A program made the translations under genes and the position numbers. DNA of 64,000 nt from Armatimonadota bacterium (GTDB lineage: Bacteria; Armatimonadota; Fimbriimonadia; Fimbriimonadales; Fimbriimonadaceae). The stretch spans positions 91,961 to 155,960 of the forward strand of contig JAFDWR010000001.1 of the NCBI GenBank assembly GCA_018268355.1. The letters are read 5' to 3'. Shown here one piece after another: positions 7,866 to 16,932 of the stretch (within the stretch, counting starts at the first letter, position 1; each line of letters opens with the position of its first letter). Below the pieces are notes generated by a model. It was given only the letters and a program-made list of their open reading frames with translations. It did not search any database and was not told the origin of the DNA.

Positions 7866-8815
7866 CCTGTCGTTGGCTTCCGATTCCTCTGAGCATCGCA
7901 ATCGTTTCGGCTGCGGTGGCCCAAGGTTCGGATGCCCAACGTGCCGCGGACCTCATCCGCGCCTACATCAACAATCAGTCGAAGACTCGGTTCCACGGCG
8001 AGCGAGAAGTCACTTTTTCCGGTTCAAAGGGAAGCCAGAGTCACGTTGAGGTCATCCGAAAGGATGGCGTTCGCGTCCGCGTCGACTTTCCCGCCGGATC
8101 GCCCTTCGAAGGCCAGATCATTGTCGAGAACGGCAAAGAGCGGCGTCACTACCTGCCCGCTCGCAACGAGATTCGAATCCAGCCGGTGCGATCCGACCGC
8201 TTTGTTCAGCGACTCAAGCGATTGATCCAATCGAGCGATGTCAGCCGACTCACCGTGACCGATGGCGGGGAAGTGGCGGGCATGCCAACGCAAATGGTCG
8301 AGTTTCGCGGCCAGCGCGAGCCCGGATTCAAGCTTTGGATCGAACCCAAGTCGAAGCTGATCGTCAAGCGCCAGATTTACGGCCCGAACCAAGAGATCAT
8401 TGGCGGCTACACGTTCCGCACGCTCAACTTCAAGCCCTCGTTCGACGGCATCGACTTCGGCCTCAGCGTCCCCGGTGCCAAGACCACTCGCCCGAGCGAT
8501 GAGCTTGCCCGCGCGGCGTCGAAGCTCGGCCTCCCCGCGCTCCAGCTCGACCGCTCGACCAAGTTCACCCTCGAGTTCGTCCGCACTCCCGAGCGAAAAG
8601 AGGCGAAGGTCATCATTCAAGGCTATTTCCGTGCCGATGATGTCCAGGTCACCCTCTTTATCCTCGGCCAAGACGTGAATCCGGAGATGCTGAAGCGCTT
8701 TGCAAAGGGCCCGGTGAAGACCTATGCTTGGAAGGTGAACGGCGTTCAATGCGTCCTCACCGGCGAGGTTGGCGAAGAAGAACTTCAACGACTATCGACC
8801 CAGGTGAAGGCCTAA
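7862..8815 (+). CDS. RseB/MucB-like periplasmic sigma-factor regulator
   Basis: A 317-aa protein with a signal peptide ending AVAQG. The N-terminal about 210 residues look like the LolA-like half-barrel of MucB/RseB ('DGVRVRVDFPAGSPFEGQIIVENGKERRHYLP', 'GQREPGFKLWIEPKSKLIVKRQIY'). A smaller C-terminal domain follows (residues about 235-317). In RseB both domains sense mislocalised lipoproteins or LPS and protect the anti-sigma factor from proteolysis. Gene order sigma / anti-sigma / RseB-like supports the same role here. The C-terminal domain is less recognisable. Confidence 0.75.
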   Translation: MTCRWLPIPLSIAIVSAAVAQGSDAQRAADLIRAYINNQSKTRFHGEREVTFSGSKGSQSHVEVIRKDGVRVRVDFPAGSPFEGQIIVENGKERRHYLPARNEIRIQPVRSDRFVQRLKRLIQSSDVSRLTVTDGGEVAGMPTQMVEFRGQREPGFKLWIEPKSKLIVKRQIYGPNQEIIGGYTFRTLNFKPSFDGIDFGLSVPGAKTTRPSDELARAASKLGLPALQLDRSTKFTLEFVRTPERKEAKVIIQGYFRADDVQVTLFILGQDVNPEMLKRFAKGPVKTYAWKVNGVQCVLTGEVGEEELQRLSTQVKA

Positions 8816-8866
8816 AAGTAGGCCCAAAGGAACTCCCCAGGAACCCTAAAGGTTATACTGACCAGA

Positions 8867-11113
8867 ATGGCGACGCGGACCTCAACGGTGCGGCCACGGG
8901 CGGAACGGAAGCCAAGCCCGAAGTGGTGGAGATGGACCAAGCGAATCCTCACCTTTGGGATTCTCCTGTTCTCCATTTTGTCCGTCGTCTTTGGCGTGAT
9001 GTTCTTCCGCGAATACAAGAACGCGGAAGTCCTGCTTGAGAACCTCGATCAGAAGATCGCCCAATTCTCGTCCGACACCGTCCCGAGCGTCATCGTAGAC
9101 AGCACCGGCAAGGAGCTTTACCGCGTCCAGGTCGAGTTCCGAAAGGTCGTCCGTAGCATCGACGAAGTACCCACCGACATGCGCAACGCCATCGTCGCTG
9201 CCGAGGACCGGCGGTTCTGGGGCCATAGCGGCGTCGACCCCCAAGGCATGCTTCGCGTGCTCTTCACTGCAGCGCGAGACCGGCGCTTCGGTCAGGGTGG
9301 TTCGACGATCACCATGCAGCTCGCCAAGCTGCTTTATTCGAATTCAGAGCGCACCTTCCGGCGCAAACTCCAAGACCTGGCTCTCGCGATCGCGATGGAG
9401 CGCAAGCTCACCAAGGAGCAGATCCTGCTGCTCTATCTCAATCGTGCGTTCTTCGGACAGCGAGCGAACGGCGTTGCTGCCGCTGCCGAGGTCTACTTTG
9501 GCAAGGAGCTGAAGGAACTCACCCTCGGCGAATGCGCGATGCTCGCCCGATGCGTCCAGTCGCCCAGCCGCGAGAACCCGTTCACGAACCTCAAGAAGGC
9601 GACCGACAACCGCAACCTTGTCCTTGGCATCATGCGCACCGAGGGCATGATCGACGAAGCCCGCTATCAAAAGGCGCTCGCCGAAGTCCCCCAGCTGCGC
9701 AAGAAGCGAAAGTCGAATACCGCCGGCCAGATCAAGGACGCCCCCTACTTTGTACAGCACGTGATGATGGAGCTCGAAAAGGAGCACAACATCGACACCG
9801 ATATGCTCGCCCAGGGCGGCTATCGCATCACGACGACGCTTGATCCCGAGCTCAACGATTGGACCGAACAGCAGGTTCGCAACATTGTCCGTCGCAACCG
9901 TGGCAGCGGCGTCACCCAGGCCGCGTTTGTCCTCATGGACAAGGATGGCCGCATCCTCGCCGAAGTCGGCGGCGTGGACTATCAGCGAAGCCAGTTCAAC
10001 ATCGTCACCCAAGGTCGTCGACAACCGGGATCGTCGTTCAAGCCGTTCGTTTACGGTTCCGCCTTTGCCCAGGGGGTGCTCTCGCCCTACGACTACCTGC
10101 CGAACAGCCGGATGAAGTTCCGCCAGGCAGGTGGCCCGGCCTATAGCCCCCGAAACAGCAACGGCCGCTACTCCGACTCCGAAGCCGTCGTCACCGCGTT
10201 CAAGTGGTCGATGAACGTGCCTGCCGTCGCCGCGATCTCGAAGGTCGGCCCCCAGCAGGTCATCAACTACGCGAACGGCGCGTTCGGCTTCACCAGCCGG
10301 TTCCAGCCCTACCTGTCACTCGCCCTCGGTGCAGGTGAGGTTTCGCCGCTCGAAATGGCCCAGGCTTACAGCGTCTTCATGCTCAGCGGAAGCCGCGCCA
10401 CGCCGTACACGATCACGAGCATCATCGCTCCTGACGGCGAGACAATTGCCCAAGAGCAACCGCGCATCGTGCCAAACGTTTTCCCGGGCGGCGCGTCGAT
10501 GCAGGTCGATGGCCTCCTCCGCGAAGTCGTCGAATCGGGCACCGGCCACGAAGCCGCCTCGATCCCCAACGCTCGTGGCAAGACGGGAACGACGTCGGAC
10601 AACAAGGACGCCTGGTTCTGTGGTTATGCCGACGGACTCGTGGGTATCGGCTGGATTGGCCACGAGGTGATCGGCAAGGATGGCCGCACGCGCTACCTCG
10701 CGATGGACCGCGACGTCTTTGGTGGCACCGTCACCGTCGACCTGTGGCGGTCGGTCATGTCTAAGGCCCACGACAAGTACAGCTTCGACCTCCCGACGAG
10801 CAAGCGGACCAACATCAACGGCACCGATGAGTCGACCAAGCCCGTCGAGAACCCCGGTGACACCCCAGGGGATACCACGACCGGTGGCGACGGCGGCAAC
10901 CCCGACCCCGATCCTGGCGCGCCCGCCACGCCGCCGACCGACGATCCCGGCACCACCGGTGGCCGCCGCGGACCTGTAATCGATCCTGACCCCGAACCTC
11001 GAAAGGGAAGAGACCCCGGCGTTGACCCGCCCAACCTCGATCCCGGCCCCGACAGGGGCAACGGCGGTGGCGGCGGCGGCATTGACCCTCCTCCACCAGG
11101 GGTGAATCACTGA
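8867..11113 (+). CDS. Class A penicillin-binding protein (PBP1A-type)
   Basis: A 748-aa bifunctional peptidoglycan synthase. One membrane anchor at about residues 27-46; glycosyltransferase domain (GT51) with 'AAEDRRFWGHSG' (catalytic Glu113), 'GGSTITMQLAK' and 'RKLQDLALAIAMERKLTKEQI'; transpeptidase domain with 'PGSSFKPF' (Ser389, Lys392), 'SMN' and 'KTG' (572-574). It polymerises lipid II and crosslinks peptides on the outer face of the inner membrane. The last about 100 residues are a Pro/Asp/Gly-rich low-complexity tail with 'GNGGGGGGIDPPPP' near the end, beyond the catalytic fold. It follows the stress-sigma operon by 51 bp and precedes PBP2 by 4 bp. Confidence 0.95.
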   Translation: MATRTSTVRPRAERKPSPKWWRWTKRILTFGILLFSILSVVFGVMFFREYKNAEVLLENLDQKIAQFSSDTVPSVIVDSTGKELYRVQVEFRKVVRSIDEVPTDMRNAIVAAEDRRFWGHSGVDPQGMLRVLFTAARDRRFGQGGSTITMQLAKLLYSNSERTFRRKLQDLALAIAMERKLTKEQILLLYLNRAFFGQRANGVAAAAEVYFGKELKELTLGECAMLARCVQSPSRENPFTNLKKATDNRNLVLGIMRTEGMIDEARYQKALAEVPQLRKKRKSNTAGQIKDAPYFVQHVMMELEKEHNIDTDMLAQGGYRITTTLDPELNDWTEQQVRNIVRRNRGSGVTQAAFVLMDKDGRILAEVGGVDYQRSQFNIVTQGRRQPGSSFKPFVYGSAFAQGVLSPYDYLPNSRMKFRQAGGPAYSPRNSNGRYSDSEAVVTAFKWSMNVPAVAAISKVGPQQVINYANGAFGFTSRFQPYLSLALGAGEVSPLEMAQAYSVFMLSGSRATPYTITSIIAPDGETIAQEQPRIVPNVFPGGASMQVDGLLREVVESGTGHEAASIPNARGKTGTTSDNKDAWFCGYADGLVGIGWIGHEVIGKDGRTRYLAMDRDVFGGTVTVDLWRSVMSKAHDKYSFDLPTSKRTNINGTDESTKPVENPGDTPGDTTTGGDGGNPDPDPGAPATPPTDDPGTTGGRRGPVIDPDPEPRKGRDPGVDPPNLDPGPDRGNGGGGGGIDPPPPGVNH

Positions 11114-11117
11114 TCTC

Positions 11118-12938
11118 ATGTCAGTGATTCACACTCCCCGAGGAACCGAGGTCAACGTCCGGCTCGCCCTCTTTCCGATCCTGATTGGCCTCGCCCTGGT
11201 CATGCTCTTTATCCGGCTGTGGTACTTCCAAGTTGTCAAGGGGCCTGAACTTGCTGATGCCGCCCAGGTGACCGCCGAGACTGCGATTGAGCGCAATGCG
11301 CCGCGCGGGGCGATCATGGATCGCCGTGGAGTGCTCCTCGCGGGCGTCCATTCGGAGAACGTCCTTTTGGCGACAAAGGCGATCGTCGAAAAGAATCCCA
11401 AGGTTCTGGATCAGGCCGCCGCGATGCTAAAGATCGACCGCAAGGACCTCGAAAAGGCACTGAAGCGAATGGCTTGGCGACCGTTCGTTCCCGTGCCGAT
11501 CTACCGAAACCTGCCCATCGACGTCGCAACGCGGATCGCAGAAATGGGCGAGAACCTCCCCGGCCTGACGGTGGAATCGCAGAGCGTGCGAACCTATCCC
11601 GACTCAGCTTCCTTTGCCCACGTCCTCGGCTATGTCGGCGTCCCCGGCGAGAAGGACGTTGAACGACTGAAGTCGATGGGCCGCAAGGATCAACCAAATT
11701 TCGTCGGCCGAAGCGGAGTTGAGCGCTATTACGACGGCCAGCTCCTCGGGACCCCGGGCAAGGACTCGCTGGAACTCGACGCCAAGCGTCGCCCCCTCCG
11801 GCAGTTCATCGGTGAAGCCCCGATTCCGGGCGACCAGCTTATTCTTTCCATTGACGCCGATCTACAGAAGTATGCGATTGCCGCGATGGGGAACCGCCGC
11901 GGCGGACTCGTTGCAATTGACCCCTCGACGGGCGAAATCCTCGCCGCCGTGAGCACTCCCGGCTACGACACGCGCATCTTCATTGAAGGCGGCAGCCAGT
12001 CTGACTTCGACGCGCTTTACAAGAACGAGGCGCGGCCGCTCTTCAACCGCGCCTTTTCGGGTGCGCTCGCTCCTGCGAGCACGTTCAAGATCATCACGTC
12101 CCTCGCCGCCGCCCGGGAAGGGAAGTTTGATCCGAACCGCTACGTTTTCTGCGATGGCGGCTACCACATCGGTCGGCAGACCATTAAGTGTCTGAGCCAC
12201 CACGGTTCGCTCTCGTTCCAGTCCGCCTTCACCCATTCTTGCAACACCTATTTCTGCGACATGGCGATGCGGGTTGGGCCCGAAGCGATCAGGAAGGCGG
12301 CGAACGAATGCGGATTGGGCGTGAAGCCCGAACTCGATGCGCTCGGCGTGAGCCGGGGACTCTTCCCGACCGAGGAGACGATCCGAAAGGCTCACGGTCG
12401 AGGATGGTATCCGGGTGACACCGCCAATAGCGGCATCGGACAGGGTGATGTCACCGCAACCCCGCTCCAGATGGCGGGCCTCGTGGCAACGGTCGCCAAC
12501 GACGGGATTCGATACAAGCCGCGCCTGCTGCATGCCTTCCGAAAGGGCGGACCCGCGGGCGAAGCGGTCTACCTGAAGCCCGAGATTGCGGCCAGGGTCG
12601 ATGCACCGCCCGGCTTTTGGTCGATGATGCGCAGCGCGATGGTGAACGTTATTCAGTCAGGAACGGCGCGAACCGCCCAGATCCAGGGTTACACCTGGGG
12701 CGGCAAGACGGGTTCGGCGGAAAAGCTGGGCCAAGAGAAGACGAACTCTTGGTTCGTCGGCATCGCACCGATCCAAAACTCGACAATCGCGATTGCGATT
12801 GTCGTTGAGGATGCTGGTCACGGTGGCGACGTCGCCGCGCCGATTGCGGCCTCCGTCGTCGCTCACTACTTGCGCAGATCCGAAAGTGCCTTGTCGACCG
12901 CTTCCTCGAAGCGCGCGACGTCGGCTGCTCGCCCCTGA
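11118..12938 (+). CDS. mrdA: Penicillin-binding protein 2 (class B transpeptidase)
   Basis: A 606-aa class B PBP. One N-terminal membrane segment ('LALFPILIGLALVMLFIRLWYF'), the PBP dimerisation domain starting 'RNAPRGAIMDRRGVLLA', and a transpeptidase domain with 'PASTFKII' (Ser321, Lys324), 'HSCNTYF' (SxN) and 'GGKTGSAEK' (KTG 530-532). PBP2 crosslinks peptidoglycan during elongation with a SEDS partner; no rodA, mreB, mreC or mreD is adjacent. ATG at 11118 is 4 bp after the PBP1A stop. The last 24 codons overlap tail-to-tail with the minus-strand O-antigen-ligase gene and are Ser/Ala/Arg-rich, possibly gained by read-through of an older stop. Confidence 0.93.
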   Translation: MSVIHTPRGTEVNVRLALFPILIGLALVMLFIRLWYFQVVKGPELADAAQVTAETAIERNAPRGAIMDRRGVLLAGVHSENVLLATKAIVEKNPKVLDQAAAMLKIDRKDLEKALKRMAWRPFVPVPIYRNLPIDVATRIAEMGENLPGLTVESQSVRTYPDSASFAHVLGYVGVPGEKDVERLKSMGRKDQPNFVGRSGVERYYDGQLLGTPGKDSLELDAKRRPLRQFIGEAPIPGDQLILSIDADLQKYAIAAMGNRRGGLVAIDPSTGEILAAVSTPGYDTRIFIEGGSQSDFDALYKNEARPLFNRAFSGALAPASTFKIITSLAAAREGKFDPNRYVFCDGGYHIGRQTIKCLSHHGSLSFQSAFTHSCNTYFCDMAMRVGPEAIRKAANECGLGVKPELDALGVSRGLFPTEETIRKAHGRGWYPGDTANSGIGQGDVTATPLQMAGLVATVANDGIRYKPRLLHAFRKGGPAGEAVYLKPEIAARVDAPPGFWSMMRSAMVNVIQSGTARTAQIQGYTWGGKTGSAEKLGQEKTNSWFVGIAPIQNSTIAIAIVVEDAGHGGDVAAPIAASVVAHYLRRSESALSTASSKRATSAARP

Positions 12939-14956
12939 GGCGGCGTCTGCTTCAGCGTGGTGGCGAGCTCCTTCGCCTTCTCCATCTTCTTGATCGCCAT
13001 CTCTGGAGTCTCTTCGGCGTAACCGCCCTCGCTCTTGAACCGCACAATCGGCGGCACAGCAACCTGGGCGTACTTCATGTAGATGTCCATCGCACCGGCA
13101 AGAAGGTCGAGCTTTTGCGCCTGGTCCGGCATCTGCTGAGCGAGATAGAGGCGGGCCTCGCAGGTCTCGGTAGGGACGACCTCGCCGAGGGCGCGGACGG
13201 TGAAGTAGGGCGACGATTCAATCTTGACCATCTCCCTCGCCACCTCGGTCGCTTCTTCGCGGTCGGCACGGCCGATTGCGTTGCGGAGGAGACGCAGGTT
13301 GGTCGGCAGGTTGTAGGGGTCGAGGGTGAGCGCTTGGCGAAGGGCGTTGGCGGCTTCGTCGTTCTGCCCGAGAGTCGCATAAGCGTCAGCGAGTCGGCGC
13401 ATTGCCGAGGTCGACGGCGTCACCTTCGAGGCTTCAAGCGCGAGTCGCAGCCGCTCCTCGGGGGTGTCGCTCAAGTTAGCGAGGAGTCCCAGCGCGTCGC
13501 CGTCGAGCGCGGACATTCCCACCGCCGAAGATGCGAGCGCACGCGCCTCGCTACGGTTGCCCTGGAGCGCCTCATATTGGGCGCGCGACCGGAGAACCTC
13601 TTGGATCCCAACCAGAATCGCTAGCGCGAGGAAGCAGAAACCGATGACGGCGGCAGTCCCGCGCACGAACCGCTGGGCAAGCTCGAGTGCGACGCCGTCG
13701 GTGGAAAGCAGCAGCCCTGCCGCAAGCAGCAGGAAGAAGACCGAGCCGATACCAAAGAACACGATGTTGCTTTCAAACATCCCGTGGGCAAGGGTCATGA
13801 TGACCGCGCCGAACACACCGGCTCGAACACCCAGCGACTCCTCGTCCATCGCGCGCAGGCCTTGGAGCGTCGAGCGCAGCCAATAGCCGATCAAAACAAG
13901 GAACGCGATGAGCGAAATCGGCCCCGCTTCGACCCAAAGGTGGAGGTAGCTCTGGTGGGGGTTGAAGGTTTGGGTGGTGAGCTTTGGCTTCGCGCTGAAG
14001 AAACGGTAGTTGCCGAGGCCGAGGCCAAAGGGATTCTCTTTGATCAGCTGGGCGGTGCCTTGCCAAAGCAGCTTTCGAAACTGGGACGAGTTGTCGGCGA
14101 CGGAAACGCTGAGGTTGCGGTTGTCCACCGGACCCGACTTCACCTGGGCCTTGTTTGCGGCAATCGAAAGGCCGATGAGCACGATGCCGACCGCAAGCGA
14201 GACAAACGCAGGGACCAGCCTCTGGAACTTGGCCTTCGCGATGAGGGCGTAGGCGAGGGTCGCCACGCCACCCACGAAGATAGCGAGCAGCCCACCGCGC
14301 GAGCCGGTGAGGAACAGCGCGAGAAGGCAAAGCGCGGCACCAAGCCCACTCGCGAGCCGCACCCGCCGATCAGGCCGAAGCGACAAGCCAAGCAACAACA
14401 ACACGCCGATCCCAAGAATTCCTGCGGCGGCGTTGGGCTCGATCCAGCCCGCGTGAATTCGGTAGTTGGGGTCGATCGCCCGCATCTGGGCGTATTCGCG
14501 AATACCGATGATGGCGACCATCGTGCAACCGGTGGCCAACGAACCCACGAGTGCAATCGGACCTTCACGACGACCAAGCACCGCCACCGCGGCAAAGAAT
14601 GTGACTCCGATGAGCACCCACTCCACCGAGTAACTCGCGGCGACAAGCTGGAAACGCGCCATCCCGACCGAAATCAGCATCGTCGCGAAGAAAGCCGCCG
14701 CTGCCACGCCGAGCCGAGCCCGAGGAACGTGAACAATCCGCCGCTTGAAGAGCGAGATGCAGATCGCGGTCACGGGCAGGATCAGCAGAAGCGCGTGGGT
14801 GAGAAACGGCGCCTCAAAGCCGCCCGCCAGCGCCTTGAGGAGGGGGACAAAGCCGGGTTCCAGGCCCTGACGACCCGTCGAAAGCTGTCCGCCCAAGATC
14901 GCGGTGAGCGCGGCAAAGGCGCAGAGGAGGATGATCTCGGTCGATGGACGTTTCAT
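12866..14956 (-). CDS. O-antigen ligase/polymerase-family membrane protein with TPR tail
   Basis: A 696-aa protein with ten or more membrane helices in the first about 450 residues. They include the Wzy/WaaL signature region 'ENPFGLGLGNYRFF' and 'NPHQSYLHLWVEAGP' (the conserved His in the periplasmic loop) and 'LTGSRGGLLAIFVGG'. The C-terminal about 200 residues form TPR-like helices ('AYATLGQNDEAANALRQALTLDPYNLPTNLRLL'). It likely transfers or polymerises surface glycans, or glycosylates proteins. Its ATG overlaps the stop of the preceding glycosyltransferase gene (ATGA), so 14956 is the start. Confidence 0.85.
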   Translation of the reverse strand: MKRPSTEIILLCAFAALTAILGGQLSTGRQGLEPGFVPLLKALAGGFEAPFLTHALLLILPVTAICISLFKRRIVHVPRARLGVAAAAFFATMLISVGMARFQLVAASYSVEWVLIGVTFFAAVAVLGRREGPIALVGSLATGCTMVAIIGIREYAQMRAIDPNYRIHAGWIEPNAAAGILGIGVLLLLGLSLRPDRRVRLASGLGAALCLLALFLTGSRGGLLAIFVGGVATLAYALIAKAKFQRLVPAFVSLAVGIVLIGLSIAANKAQVKSGPVDNRNLSVSVADNSSQFRKLLWQGTAQLIKENPFGLGLGNYRFFSAKPKLTTQTFNPHQSYLHLWVEAGPISLIAFLVLIGYWLRSTLQGLRAMDEESLGVRAGVFGAVIMTLAHGMFESNIVFFGIGSVFFLLLAAGLLLSTDGVALELAQRFVRGTAAVIGFCFLALAILVGIQEVLRSRAQYEALQGNRSEARALASSAVGMSALDGDALGLLANLSDTPEERLRLALEASKVTPSTSAMRRLADAYATLGQNDEAANALRQALTLDPYNLPTNLRLLRNAIGRADREEATEVAREMVKIESSPYFTVRALGEVVPTETCEARLYLAQQMPDQAQKLDLLAGAMDIYMKYAQVAVPPIVRFKSEGGYAEETPEMAIKKMEKAKELATTLKQTPPQGRAADVARFEEAVDKALSDLRK

Positions 14957-15852
14957 CGGCGCAATCGCCGTTTTACCGCGTCCAACCCATTCTTTGCGAA
15001 GAAGAGGCACGCCCGGGCAAAGAGAGCGGTCACCGCGAAGCCATAAGCAAGAGGCCGAAGCAACGGCGTGACCTCGCTCAGCATGTTCTTGCGATAGAAC
15101 CTTGCCATCGAAACGTGGAACCGCAGGATCATCTTGTTAGCGACGCGGTCGGTGCTGCGGCCTATCGCGTGGGTGATGACGCTGGTGGGGAGATAGGTGA
15201 CTTTCCAGCCCGCCTTATTCACCCGCCAACACCAATCGACATCCTCGCAATACATAAAGTAGTTCGGGTCGAGGGTGCCGACGGTCTCGATGACCTTGTC
15301 GCGGACGATGAAGGCCGCGCCGCTCACCCAGTCAACGTTTCGCTCGGATTGGTGATCCCAATCTTGCATCAGGTACTCGCGGGTGAACCGATTCTTGGGG
15401 AAGAGCCGACCGAGGAAGGTGTTTCGAAAGAGCGCGGCGACCGGGTTCGGGAAGGTGCGGCAGCTGTATTGGAGGCTTCCGTCGGGGTTCAGCAGCTTGG
15501 GGCCGATGATGCCGGTTTCGGGCCTTTCGTCAAGGGCATCGAGGAGGGTGCGGAGTGCGCCGGGGTGGACCACGGTGTCGGAGTTGAGCAAAAAGGCGTG
15601 GGCGCCCTTGCGGTGTTCGAGGGCAAAGTTGTGGCCGCCGGTGAAGCCGAGATTCTGGTCCATCCGAAAGAGGCGAACCCAGGGGAACTCCTTTTCGATC
15701 ATATCGGGCGAGCCATCACGCGAATGGTTGTCGATGACGATGACCTCAAAGCTGGCTTCGTCGCGGATCCTCTCCAGGCTGGCAAGGCAAGCGCGGGTGT
15801 CTTCCAGCGTGTTCCAACTGCAGATGGTAACGCTAAGGTCGAAATCCGGCAT
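14953..15852 (-). CDS. GT2 family glycosyltransferase
   Basis: A 299-aa family-2 glycosyltransferase. GT-A fold motifs: 'LSVTICSWNTLEDTRACLASL', 'FEVIVIDNHSRDGSPDMI', 'LLNSDTVVHPGAL' (nucleotide/metal-binding DxD-like) and 'VSGAAFIVRDKVIETVGTLDPNYFMYCEDVDWCWR' (acceptor-site ED). The rhamnosyltransferase-like WcaE/RfbN group has this form. Start at 15852 gives MPDFDLSV directly before the first strand and a 20-bp overlap with the upstream glycosyltransferase gene. It probably assembles the surface glycan handled by the neighbouring ligase. Confidence 0.92.
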   Translation of the reverse strand: MPDFDLSVTICSWNTLEDTRACLASLERIRDEASFEVIVIDNHSRDGSPDMIEKEFPWVRLFRMDQNLGFTGGHNFALEHRKGAHAFLLNSDTVVHPGALRTLLDALDERPETGIIGPKLLNPDGSLQYSCRTFPNPVAALFRNTFLGRLFPKNRFTREYLMQDWDHQSERNVDWVSGAAFIVRDKVIETVGTLDPNYFMYCEDVDWCWRVNKAGWKVTYLPTSVITHAIGRSTDRVANKMILRFHVSMARFYRKNMLSEVTPLLRPLAYGFAVTALFARACLFFAKNGLDAVKRRLRR

Positions 15853-16699
15853 GATATCCTCGGGCGCGAACCCAGGCGGCCGCGTAGATGATCGGCGTGA
15901 GAAGATGGACGCCAAGCCGCGCAAAGCCGTTCCTTGAGTGTTTCAACAAGAATCGGACCAAGCTCCGGTGGGACTCCCAAATCATGCTCTTTTTGACCTG
16001 CTTGGTGCTCTCGCCGCCGTGGTGCAAGATCGAAAGGTCAGGGAAGTAGCGACACTTGAATCCGGCATTAGCGAGGCGCAGCATCAGGTCCACCTCGTTA
16101 AAGAAGATCGGGAATCCTTCGTCAAACGGCTGCTTGGGGTCGCCGATCTTGGCGAGGGCGTCGCGCTTGAAGAGGATAAAGGTGCCCATCGGCTGGGGCA
16201 CGTCTTGCTCCTTCTCGTAGTCGAGGCCAGAGAGGCGGTAAGAGTCCCACTTGGTTCCCGGGCGTCGGCGACCGATGCCGGTGAAGTCGCCCAGAATGCC
16301 GGAAAGCGTCGGGAAGCCGCGCACCGAGCTTTGGGTCTCGCCCTTGATGCCGATCTGGCGGACGCAGGCCGCGCCATAACCCTCCAAAGACGCGAGGCGC
16401 TCCGAACAACAGTCGAGGCTGTCGTCGGTGAACTCGGTGTCGGGGTTGAGGGTGAGCAGCAGGTCACCGCGGGCGGCCGCGAAAGCGAGGTTATTGCCCG
16501 CCGCGTAGCCCGTATTTTTACCAGGGCAGACGAGGTTCACCTCGGGGAACTCCTCGCGGACCATCGCCGCACTGCCGTCAGAGGAGTCATTGTCGACGAC
16601 AATGACCTCGTGGGGGACCTTCACCCACTGCCGAATCGAGGCGAGACACGACCTCAAAAGGCCAGCAGTATTCCAGTTCACAATGAGAATGCTGACCAC
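15833..16699 (-). CDS. GT2 family glycosyltransferase
   Basis: A GT2 enzyme of about 288 aa with 'VVSILIVNWNTAGLLRSCLASI', 'HEVIVVDNDSSDGSAAMV', 'NTGYAAGNNLAFAAARGDLLLTLNPDTEF' and 'PFDEGFPIFFNEVDLMLRLANAGFK'. It is a paralogue of the next gene, with a C-terminal hydrophobic segment ('LLTPIIYAAAWV'). The start is uncertain: there is no ATG in the N-terminal region. GTG at 16699 starts the fold, while the frame stays open to a TTG at 16825, which would overlap the promoter of the divergent NlpC/P60 gene. First gene of the three-gene glycan operon. Confidence 0.85.
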   Translation of the reverse strand: MVSILIVNWNTAGLLRSCLASIRQWVKVPHEVIVVDNDSSDGSAAMVREEFPEVNLVCPGKNTGYAAGNNLAFAAARGDLLLTLNPDTEFTDDSLDCCSERLASLEGYGAACVRQIGIKGETQSSVRGFPTLSGILGDFTGIGRRRPGTKWDSYRLSGLDYEKEQDVPQPMGTFILFKRDALAKIGDPKQPFDEGFPIFFNEVDLMLRLANAGFKCRYFPDLSILHHGGESTKQVKKSMIWESHRSLVRFLLKHSRNGFARLGVHLLTPIIYAAAWVRARGYHAGFRP

Positions 16700-16818
16700 G
16701 GTCGGCCCGGTTATACCCGCAACCTTCGCATCCAACAGTTCTTGCGGAAAGTGCCTCAAGATCGGAATCCTTAGGGGCCTTTTCACCGTAATTTCAACAG
16801 GGAGCGTCCACCTCTGGG

Positions 16819-16848
16819 TTGACAAAACAACGGGGGAAGGGCTACTCT
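16819..16848 (+). promoter_or_regulatory. Sigma70-type promoter of the NlpC/P60 gene
   Basis: A perfect -35 TTGACA at 16819-16824 is followed after 18 bp by TACTCT at 16843-16848. Transcription would begin near 16855, which produces a leader of about 85 nt before the TTG start codon at 16939. Confidence 0.65.
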
Positions 16849-16852
16849 ATCC

Positions 16853-16932
16853 ATGGCCGCCCAGGGCAGCCGTCGAAAAAGACCGCAGGGACTCGTCCCT
16901 GCTGCGGCGCGGATAATGCCGCGCAAAGGAGG
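16853..16932 (+). ncRNA. Structured 5' leader RNA of unknown class
   Basis: Between the promoter and the ribosome-binding site the leader folds by eye into GTC-loop-GAC (16872-16883), a hairpin GCAGGGA/TCCCTGC closed by a CTCG loop (about 16895-16912), and GCGCGG/CCGCGC around ATAATG (16907-16924). The last stem ends directly before AAAGGAGG. An alternative pairing, CCGCA with TGCGG, would enclose the middle hairpin and compete with it. Mutually exclusive stems next to a ribosome-binding site are typical of cis-regulatory RNA. It does not match the c-di-GMP or c-di-AMP riboswitch cores I know. Confidence 0.4.

Noticed and set aside
13784-15046. 420-codon open frame opposite the O-antigen-ligase-like gene
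   Set aside because: The product is extremely charged and repetitive, while the minus strand encodes clear membrane helices and TPRs.
16861-16900. AGGGCAGCC...GAAAAA...GGGAC looks like a c-di-GMP-I (GEMM) riboswitch
   Set aside because: The tetraloop stem is only 3 bp, the GCAAAGCC receptor part is missing and the order of conserved blocks does not fit.
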